Of a DNA stretch of 34,004 nt, positions 1 to 7,354 are shown one piece after another; position 1 is the first letter of the stretch; each line of letters opens with the position of its first letter. The position numbers and the translations under genes are program-made. A model generated the notes under the pieces. The model had not been told where the DNA came from. It was given only the letters and a program-made list of their open reading frames with translations, and searched no databases. The DNA comes from Bacteroidales bacterium (GTDB lineage: Bacteria > Bacteroidota > Bacteroidia > Bacteroidales > JAIORY01): positions 1 to 34,004 of the forward strand of contig JAIORY010000297.1 of assembly GCA_021107915.1 (NCBI GenBank). Reading direction: 5' to 3'.

Positions 1-891
1 GCTCACATTTATGATCTTGTAAATGATTATATGCTACCTTTTATCTCTCTCGGAGCCCCTTATCTTGGTCATTTTCAAATTGATATTTCCTTTGCTGAGG
101 CATGGTTGCGGGCAACAAATACAAATACAGGTGCACCTGTGGGTGCAATTGCTGTCCATTCTTCATCCACCGATTTAGACTATGCATCACCCGGAGCCAC
201 TCAACATGAAATGATTGATCTGCTTGTTAATGAAGAAAATAATACCATTGGCGGGCTGATGTTTAATGGAGGTTGCTTCGCTATGGATATATATGGACCA
301 AGAGGTGAAAAAACTTTTAAATCATTTAACATATTTGGAGATATCTCACTGCAGGTACGAACAGATATTCCGGAAACCCTGATTGTTTCTTCTGATTCAG
401 TTATCTATGTTGGTCAGACACAATTCCCTGTCTCAACCGGTGTTGAAGCTGCCCTTGTCTGCCTTTCCGAAAATTATGAAATCATTGCATCCGGTTATAC
501 TGATCCTGATGGCAATATAACACTTGAGTTCAGTTCGTTTCAACAGCCAACAACCTCAATACTTACGGTAACCGGTCATAATAAGATTACCTGTATTGAC
601 ACCATTCCTGTTTATAATCCAATCATTATTTCAGAGAGATTTTCTGATCAGGAGATATTAAATTTTCCGAATCCTTTTTCAGAAAAAACTACTTTTTATT
701 TTGATATTCCAAAAAAGCAAAAAGCAAGCTTGGAAATATTCAACTCAGATGGTCAAGAGGTGGAAAAATTTGATATTACAAACAAGGAAAAATTTGAATG
801 GAATCCCGACAATTTATATTCGGGAATTTATTTAGTAAGAATAGTATCCGCTAATTATTTGAAAACAAAGAAAATCGTTTACCGGAAATAA
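1..891 (+). CDS. Gingipain-like (peptidase family C25) protein, C-terminal part, with T9SS type A sorting domain; 5' end outside window
   Basis: Frame is open upstream of the first ATG (AHIYDLVNDYMLPF...). The segment FAEAWLRATNTNTGAPVGAIAVHSSSTDLDYASPGATQHEMIDLL resembles the gingipain C25 core; C-terminal NPFSEKTTFYFDIPKKQKASLEIFNSDGQEV...YSGIYLVRI is a T9SS sorting domain. Confidence 0.8.
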   Translation, partial: AHIYDLVNDYMLPFISLGAPYLGHFQIDISFAEAWLRATNTNTGAPVGAIAVHSSSTDLDYASPGATQHEMIDLLVNEENNTIGGLMFNGGCFAMDIYGPRGEKTFKSFNIFGDISLQVRTDIPETLIVSSDSVIYVGQTQFPVSTGVEAALVCLSENYEIIASGYTDPDGNITLEFSSFQQPTTSILTVTGHNKITCIDTIPVYNPIIISERFSDQEILNFPNPFSEKTTFYFDIPKKQKASLEIFNSDGQEVEKFDITNKEKFEWNPDNLYSGIYLVRIVSANYLKTKKIVYRK

Positions 892-901
892 GATAATTGT
901 G

Positions 902-1034
902 TTAATCTGACCTGAATTATTCATACGTTTTTTATAAAGCACTTAAATAATTCAGGTCAGTCCCGACTTAGAAAAGTTTAAATTTTGGAAGTGAAGCGCA
1001 GCAAAATATTAACTTTTCTTAGTCGTCAGATTAA
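902..1034. repeat. Nested set of inverted repeats (element E)
   Basis: 15-bp perfect arms 907-921/946-960; 14-bp arms with one mismatch 965-978/1011-1024; 10-bp outer arms 902-911/1025-1034. Confidence 0.85.
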
Positions 1035-1157
1035 TTCAGGATTCTGTCTTTTAAGTTTATGAATTAATCGGGCTAAATTTAACAGAAAAGAATTTTTTTA
1101 TATCAAGTTGTTATAAATATTAATATTGTTTTAATAAAAATTTAAAAAGAGATAACT

Positions 1158-3149
1158 ATGAAAAGGAAAACAAATCTTTCTAAAAAAGTTTTAAACGTAT
1201 TGTATATAATACTGTTCAGTTTAATCCCATTATTTCTAAATGCACAAGCTACGGCTGTCGGAGTTTATTCTACCGACCTTGACGGGAGAAACTATTTAGA
1301 TTCTTTTGTATCTGATATTCAGGAATATTCTGATGTAATACCGAAGCAAATGACCGGCTGGCCACAAAGTATGTATGTACCGAGTTACTATGCCCCGTCC
1401 GGTGTCAATCTTGTTGATATTGATGATGATGGTTTTCTTGAAATCATTTCAGCTTGCACCGATGGTACTGTACATGTTTGGGATCATCAGGGCAATGAAC
1501 TTGCGGGATGGCCAAAAACCGGACTCAATGTAATACAATCCAAAGCAGCAGTTGGTGATATCGATCCTGACTATCCTGGCCTTGAAATTCTCGTTGCAGG
1601 GAAATTAAATAAATTGTATGCATGGCATAATGATGGAACAGCAGTTACGGGATGGCCTCTGACAATTGGTGAAACAACCGGATTTAAATCACCTGTCCTT
1701 TTTGATATTGACAATGATGGTTTTCTTGAGATTATTCTCGAACAAAAAATATATCCTACCGGACATGTAATTGTTTTCAATCGTGACGGAACTATATATC
1801 CCGGCTGGCCCCAACTTATGGATTATTTGGGTGTTGCAACTCCCGCAGTTGGAGACCTTGATAATGACGGAGAGATCGAAATTTGTGCAGTATCTTATTA
1901 TTCCATATTTCTTTGGGATAAGGATGGAGTTGCAAAACCGGGTTGGCCCAAATTAAACGTTGCAGGCGGAATGAGTTATGCTCAACCGGTTTTTGCCGAC
2001 CTTGATGATGATGGTGATATGGAAATCCTTCATTCATATAATACAAGTAATACTAATTATGTTGGCATCTATCACCATGATGGTTCGGTTTTTGAAAACT
2101 GGCCTCAAATTTATCCGGGACCCCAAACCTATGTTATGCCTATAACCGGCGACATTGATAATGATAATGATTTGGAAATCTTTGGAGGATGCCACGGATA
2201 TGGAATATTAGAAAGGCATCATAACGGGGACACAGTTGCAGGATGGCCTGTTGACATATATAATTTGGAATGTTCTCCCATAGTTTTCGATTTGGATAAT
2301 GATGGGGAAAGAGAAATAGTTTTTGGTGGTAATGCAGGTAGTTTCCATGCATATAATGGAGATGGTTCAATTGTTGAAGATTGGCCAATTCCTGCAGGTG
2401 GTAACGCAATGGTAAATAGTGCTGCCGTGGGCGATGTGGATGGAGATGGTGATATTGAAATTGCTCTTGTAGTTAGTAATGGAACAGTTAATTTATGGAC
2501 TCTCGAAGATGTACCGTACCGACCTTATTTAACAGATTGGGGTACATTTTACCATGATACATGGAATACCGGATGGATGCACCCTGCAAAACCTAAAAAC
2601 CTGACTGCTGACATTTTAACTAATTCAATTTATTTAAGCTGGAATGCAAATACAGAAACTGACATTGCAGGTTATAATATTTACAAAAGCGATATTTCAG
2701 GTGGGCCTTATACAAAAATCAATACTGAATTAGTTGCAGATACAACTTATGAAGATATTACCGGAACAGAGAATGATTTCTACTGTGTTACCGCAGAAAT
2801 CCAGGCTTGTACCGAATCACGGCTTAGTAATGAAGTTAGTATTCAAACAGGTATTGGCGATAAGCATGACGAACAATTATTATTCTTTTCCGTTTCTCCA
2901 AATCCATTCAGTCAATCAACAGTAATTGGTTATCAGTTATCAGTATCAGGCAAAGTGATTTTAAAGATTTTTAACACGCATGGACAAGAAATCCGAACTT
3001 TGGTAAGTGAAAACCAAACATTAGGTACTCATTCAATTGTTTGGGATGGAAAAGATAATTCCGGTAATGCTGTTGAAAAAGGAATATATTTTTGCCGGAT
3101 TAAATTAAATAATGGTTTTTCACAAATTAAAAAATTAATAATAATATAA
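1158..3149 (+). CDS. FG-GAP/VCBS-type beta-propeller repeat protein with fibronectin-like region and T9SS type A sorting domain
   Basis: Signal peptide; repeated DIDNDGFLEI / DLDNDGEIEI / DVDGDGDIEI motifs; C-terminal NPFSQSTVIGYQLSVSGKVILKIFNTHGQEIRTLV...GIYFCRIKL. Confidence 0.88.
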   Translation: MKRKTNLSKKVLNVLYIILFSLIPLFLNAQATAVGVYSTDLDGRNYLDSFVSDIQEYSDVIPKQMTGWPQSMYVPSYYAPSGVNLVDIDDDGFLEIISACTDGTVHVWDHQGNELAGWPKTGLNVIQSKAAVGDIDPDYPGLEILVAGKLNKLYAWHNDGTAVTGWPLTIGETTGFKSPVLFDIDNDGFLEIILEQKIYPTGHVIVFNRDGTIYPGWPQLMDYLGVATPAVGDLDNDGEIEICAVSYYSIFLWDKDGVAKPGWPKLNVAGGMSYAQPVFADLDDDGDMEILHSYNTSNTNYVGIYHHDGSVFENWPQIYPGPQTYVMPITGDIDNDNDLEIFGGCHGYGILERHHNGDTVAGWPVDIYNLECSPIVFDLDNDGEREIVFGGNAGSFHAYNGDGSIVEDWPIPAGGNAMVNSAAVGDVDGDGDIEIALVVSNGTVNLWTLEDVPYRPYLTDWGTFYHDTWNTGWMHPAKPKNLTADILTNSIYLSWNANTETDIAGYNIYKSDISGGPYTKINTELVADTTYEDITGTENDFYCVTAEIQACTESRLSNEVSIQTGIGDKHDEQLLFFSVSPNPFSQSTVIGYQLSVSGKVILKIFNTHGQEIRTLVSENQTLGTHSIVWDGKDNSGNAVEKGIYFCRIKLNNGFSQIKKLIII

Positions 3150-3151
3150 TA

Positions 3152-3300
3152 CCATAAATCCGTAAATCAAATATATAAATAGCCGCGAATACGCGAATAA
3201 CCATAAAAAAAACCTATTTTACTTAACCAAAATTAGTGAAGTAAAATTCGCGTAAATTCGCGATATTAGCGGCTAAAAAAAAATTCTTGCGGATTTTAGG
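3152..3300. repeat. Compound palindromic intergenic element, family A, first copy
   Basis: Outer arms CCATAAATCCGTAAAT / TGCGGATTTTAGG; inner arms AGCCGCGAATACGCGAATA / ATTCGCGTAAATTCGCGATATTAGCGGCT (3246-3274). Confidence 0.88.
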
Positions 3301-3325
3301 TAATATTAAAAAAGAAAGGGAAAAA

Positions 3326-5065
3326 ATGAAACATTTTATTTTACTATTTTGCATTTTAATTACAACTCAAGTCATTTCTCAAAAAACCGACCCTGTTATT
3401 AACAACGGGATTGGTTATTACAAATATTCTAATTGTATTAAAGATGGTTATATCAAATCATCCGGAGTTCGTGATACTATTGCACCATCATTTACCATCA
3501 GTCATACTATTAATGGAGATGTAACAATAAATGTTATTTCTAATGAAGATTTAATTGCCGGATGGATAGATGAAAAAGATGTTTGGTCGGTTGCTAACTT
3601 CGATTATTGGTGGTTAAATACACGCCTGGCAAAAGATAATCAAAATAATATTTTTGCGGCAGTCAAATTATACGAATATTCAAATCCGAGTGGTAATTTT
3701 GATATGTATAAATTACGTAATAATGGTAGTGTCCTTGATGAATTTAATAATTGGAATGGTCCGGCAAGTAATCCGGTAATTATCAACAACCCTTCCGAAA
3801 ATATTTATATTGGGCAACCTACATTTGACAAAGAAGGTGCGGTTGACAAAAATAATTTGACATATATTTTTTCAGGAAGTGGTAGTATTGTTTTTACCAA
3901 AATTGATGCTGACGGAACAGTGCTAATTAACGGGCAAACCATTATTACCGGTGCCAATTCATGGACTAATGAGATTAGGACAGCAATTGATACAAATAAT
4001 AAAATATATCTTGTTTGGTCGAATGATATGCACGATATTACTTATGCTTATTCGGTTGATGGCGGAGACACATGGTCAGATAAAGTTTCATTATACTTAA
4101 ATACTTCTCAGCAGTTGAATAAGCCCCAGATATGCTGTGATAACAATAATAATGTTCATATAATTTGGCAACAATGGACAGGGTCTTCAAACATACTTTC
4201 TTATATGAAATTATTACCTGACGGTACAATATCTATTGATAAAAGTTCTCTGACCCAAAGCAGTAATCAGGTTTGGTCGCCTCAAATGAATATTGATGAA
4301 GAAAATAATATACATATAATCTGGGCTAAAAGCAGTCAACAAACTACTTCTGCTTACTATACAAAAATCAATGGTAATTTATTTGGGAACGGACAATCAT
4401 TAAGTGATGATGAATTAACTATTATTCAGGAACACTCATTCTTATCCAACGAAAGCATCAGATATCCAAAATGTATTGTCGATGAATATATGAATATACA
4501 TACTGTTTTCGAAAGAGGTGAATATGGTTGTAATCATCCAAAATCAGTAAAATATAAAAAAATGAATTCTGTTCCATTACTGAGAATTGAATGCCCGTAT
4601 GATTCCCTGATTTTTGTAGAAATGACAGGTTCGGGTACTCATTGGGAAGGAACTTTTACTCCTCCCGAAAACGGCACTTATAATGCCAGAGTTTCCGGTT
4701 CGGATATTGATGGCAACACAAGTGTTGATTATTATCAATTTGAATTAGTAAATGTTGATATTCCGGATAATGAGTTATTATCAGATAATAATTTATTTCT
4801 GAAAAATTATCCAAATCCATTTTCCCAGTCAACTGTTATCAGTTATCGGTTATCAATTTCCGGTAAAGTTATTTTAAAAGTTTACGATATGTTCGGACAA
4901 GAAATTAGAACTTTAGTGAATGAAAATCAACCGGCAGGAGAGTATTCCGTTGTTTGGGACGGAACGGATAATTCAGGTAACTCTGTACCCAACGGAATTT
5001 ACTTTTATGGGATAAAACATGGTGATAAACATACCGGTTTAAAGAAAATAATCCTGATTAAGTAA
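3326..5065 (+). CDS. Secreted T9SS type A sorting domain-containing protein, possibly sialidase/propeller-like
   Basis: The ORF-track start at 3287 falls in a palindromic repeat; M at 3326 (MKHFILLFCILITTQVISQ) follows an AAAGGGA RBS-like stretch and begins a signal peptide. C-terminal NPFSQSTVISYRLSISGKVILKVYDMFGQEIRTLV is a sorting domain. Confidence 0.82.
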   Translation: MKHFILLFCILITTQVISQKTDPVINNGIGYYKYSNCIKDGYIKSSGVRDTIAPSFTISHTINGDVTINVISNEDLIAGWIDEKDVWSVANFDYWWLNTRLAKDNQNNIFAAVKLYEYSNPSGNFDMYKLRNNGSVLDEFNNWNGPASNPVIINNPSENIYIGQPTFDKEGAVDKNNLTYIFSGSGSIVFTKIDADGTVLINGQTIITGANSWTNEIRTAIDTNNKIYLVWSNDMHDITYAYSVDGGDTWSDKVSLYLNTSQQLNKPQICCDNNNNVHIIWQQWTGSSNILSYMKLLPDGTISIDKSSLTQSSNQVWSPQMNIDEENNIHIIWAKSSQQTTSAYYTKINGNLFGNGQSLSDDELTIIQEHSFLSNESIRYPKCIVDEYMNIHTVFERGEYGCNHPKSVKYKKMNSVPLLRIECPYDSLIFVEMTGSGTHWEGTFTPPENGTYNARVSGSDIDGNTSVDYYQFELVNVDIPDNELLSDNNLFLKNYPNPFSQSTVISYRLSISGKVILKVYDMFGQEIRTLVNENQPAGEYSVVWDGTDNSGNSVPNGIYFYGIKHGDKHTGLKKIILIK

Positions 5066-5098
5066 GGGAGTTTTCATAACAAGTAAAATTATAGTAAT

Positions 5099-5132
5099 AA
5101 GGCTGTCCGATTTTTTTCAGGCAGCCTTTTCT
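5099..5132 (+). terminator. Putative rho-independent terminator
   Basis: AAGGCTG ... CAGCCTTTTCTTTT hairpin with T-rich tail, about 30 nt after the stop of the 3326-5065 gene. Confidence 0.75.
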
Positions 5133-5174
5133 TTTGCAAATTCCGGGGCATCAAAATTTATCAGCTATTGCTTA

Positions 5175-5204
5175 TTTGTCTGCTCTTTAAAAAGACTACA
5201 TTTG
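5175..5204 (+). promoter_or_regulatory. Bacteroidetes-type promoter (TTTG -33, TACATTTG -7)
   Basis: TTTG at 5175-5178, 18-nt spacer, TACATTTG at 5197-5204, matching TTTG/TAnnTTTG. Confidence 0.55.
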
Positions 5205-5208
5205 TAAT

Positions 5209-6924
5209 ATGAAAACCATTAAAGTCTTTTTTTTGTTTGCAGCAATATTTTCACTCTTTAATGTAAATTATTGTATTTCTCAAAATTCATCCGAAATTGA
5301 TAGTCTGAAAACACTTCTTGAGAAATCATCAGGCATTGAAAAAGCAAAATTATTAAGAGAAATCGGTGATAATTATCTGGCAGTAGGGTTTTATCAAAAG
5401 GCTATTCCATATTATAAAGAATCATTGGAAATATCTGTCAAACAAAAAGATGAAATCCCTTATGCTTATGCTTTGCAACGGATTGGGAAAGTTTATTCTT
5501 TAACAGGCGATTATGATAATGCTTTGGATTATCTTTTAAAATCTCTAAAAATTTTTGAAAAAACAGATAATAAAATCGGGATTTCAAAAGTTTTAAATGG
5601 TCTTGGGATTACATATTCCGAATTTAACAATTATGATAAAGCATTAGAGTATTATTTAAAATCATATAAAATAAACAAAAAAATTGATGACAAAGAAAGG
5701 ATTACAATTTCATTAAATAATATTGGTACGATTTATGAAAAATTAGATAATTATGATAAAGCATTGGAATATTATCAAAAAGCATTTCTGTTAATGGAAG
5801 ATATTAATAATCCTATAGCTACTTCATCAGCAATTCATAATATTGGATATATTTATTTTCAAATGCAGAAATATGATACTGCATTGCATTATCTTAATAA
5901 ATCATTACAAATCAGGGAAAAATGCAATTCGAAAAGAGGAATTGCCTTTAGCACATATAATATTGCCAATCTGTATCTTAAGAAAAATGATTTGATAAAT
6001 GCCGAGAAATACCTTGAACGCTCTTTTAAAATATCAAAAGAAATTGATGCAAAAATATTAATACAAAACAATTATTTTCTTTATATAATATTATCATCAT
6101 TAAAAGCTGATTATAATAATTTGCAAAAATACAATGATTTGTATTTTGCAATTACCAAAACAATTTATAACGATAAGAGCAGTCGTTTAATAGCCGATAT
6201 GCAAACAAAATATGAAACTGAAAAAAAAGAGCAACACATAGAAATCCTCAATATTGAAAATAAACTTAAAGAAACACAATTACAATCCCGCACATATTGG
6301 TTGTTGATATTTATAACAGCTTTTGCTCTTGTGGTTATATTTATTATTATTCTTGTTGTTCAGAAACGCAACATGCTTTTTGCCAATAGGAATCTTGTTA
6401 AAAAAAATCTTGAAATTGACGCATCGGAAAGGAAACTGTTTGAAGCCAATACTAAATTAGAAGCAATTATTAACAGATATGAAAAAAACTCAGAGGAGGA
6501 CAATGAAAAACCGCTTACAAAATATGCAGCTTCTACACTCACCGAAGAACAAAAAGAGACTTTAAAAAATTCAATTGTAAATTATATGAATAACAATAAA
6601 AATTACCTCAACATTGATTATTCAATAAATACTCTTGCAAAAGATTTAGATGTTAGTAGAAGTTATATATCACAGGTGATTAACGAGCAGTTTAATCGAA
6701 ATTTTAGTAATTTCCTGAACGAATACAGGATAAAAGAAGCGAAAAAAATATTATCTGACACGCAAGGTTTGAAATATACAATTGAATCTATTGCAGAAAT
6801 GGTAGGATATAAATCAAAAACAGCTTTTAACAATGCTTTTAAAAAACATGTTGGCGTAACTCCATCATTTTATTTGAATTATATAAAAAACGAATCTTCA
6901 TCCGATACAATTCCCTCCAATTAA
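5209..6924 (+). CDS. Membrane-anchored TPR-containing AraC-family transcriptional regulator
   Basis: Signal/anchor; several TPR units (NYDKALEYYLKSYKI...); TM helix YWLLIFITAFALVVIFIIILVV; C-terminal HTH LAKDLDVSRSYISQVINEQFNRNFSNFLNEYRIKEAKKIL...IAEMVGYKSKTAFNNAFKKHVGVTPSFY. Confidence 0.9.
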   Translation: MKTIKVFFLFAAIFSLFNVNYCISQNSSEIDSLKTLLEKSSGIEKAKLLREIGDNYLAVGFYQKAIPYYKESLEISVKQKDEIPYAYALQRIGKVYSLTGDYDNALDYLLKSLKIFEKTDNKIGISKVLNGLGITYSEFNNYDKALEYYLKSYKINKKIDDKERITISLNNIGTIYEKLDNYDKALEYYQKAFLLMEDINNPIATSSAIHNIGYIYFQMQKYDTALHYLNKSLQIREKCNSKRGIAFSTYNIANLYLKKNDLINAEKYLERSFKISKEIDAKILIQNNYFLYIILSSLKADYNNLQKYNDLYFAITKTIYNDKSSRLIADMQTKYETEKKEQHIEILNIENKLKETQLQSRTYWLLIFITAFALVVIFIIILVVQKRNMLFANRNLVKKNLEIDASERKLFEANTKLEAIINRYEKNSEEDNEKPLTKYAASTLTEEQKETLKNSIVNYMNNNKNYLNIDYSINTLAKDLDVSRSYISQVINEQFNRNFSNFLNEYRIKEAKKILSDTQGLKYTIESIAEMVGYKSKTAFNNAFKKHVGVTPSFYLNYIKNESSSDTIPSN

Positions 6925-6965
6925 TAGTTGTCATTTTTTATACAAAACATATCAATTGTAATGTC

Positions 6966-7124
6966 AGAGTTCATAAAGTTGAAAGTTATAAAGTTCATAA
7001 AGTTATAAATATCAATAAAATACAATAAAAATGGACACCCAAATCTTTTTTAATCGTTATCATTCAATTAATTATGAAAAAAAGATAACTTTCAACTTTT
7101 AACTTTATAAACTTTAAGAACTCT
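6966..7124. repeat. Long imperfect inverted repeat (AAAGTT-rich arms of about 40 nt)
   Basis: AGAGTTCATAAAGTTGAAAGTTATAAAGTTCATAAAGTTAT (about 6966-7007) is nearly the reverse complement of ATAACTTTCAACTTTTAACTTTATAAACTTTAAGAACTCT (about 7084-7124). Confidence 0.8.
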
Positions 7125-7176
7125 AAATGTAGTCCATCCGGTTTTTTAATATCCCCCCGGTTTTTATTTTCTTCAA

Positions 7177-7204
7177 GTTGTCCATATATATCTATATGGA
7201 CAAC
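7177..7204. promoter_or_regulatory. Perfect 12-bp inverted repeat, operator-like or hairpin
   Basis: GTTGTCCATATA-tatc-TATATGGACAAC. Confidence 0.65.
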
Positions 7205-7251
7205 ACAAATTTTATCTATATTATTGAAATACATAATATTGCAAAATAAAC

Positions 7252-7295
7252 ACAAAATGAGTGTTTTTAACAGACAACCTGTTAAATCATTTTGT
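7252..7295. promoter_or_regulatory. Bulged 17-bp stem-loop upstream of the beta-helix gene
   Basis: ACAAAATGA-(gtgtt bulge)-TTTAACAG-acaac-CTGTTAAA-TCATTTTGT. Confidence 0.65.
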
Positions 7296-7354
7296 ATCCT
7301 ATTAATATATAGAAGTTACAGAAAATATTTATTAATTTATTAAAAATTTATTTT

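Noticed and set aside
1571-2409. Several antisense ORFs (1571-1780, 1816-2046, 2140-2409) within the FG-GAP protein gene
   Set aside because: They overlap a convincing CDS and have repeat-derived, low-quality translations (HHHH, N/Q-rich) with no RBS or family match.
3152-3300. CRISPR array
   Set aside because: The repeats are inverted, imperfect and only two dispersed copies exist; no regular spacers.
3287-3325. ORF-track start MRILGNIKKEREK for the 3326-5065 protein
   Set aside because: Lies in the right arm of the palindromic element and precedes a clear signal-peptide start with RBS at 3326.
7064-7255. 63-aa minus ORF
   Set aside because: Spans the inverted repeats and lacks protein-like character.
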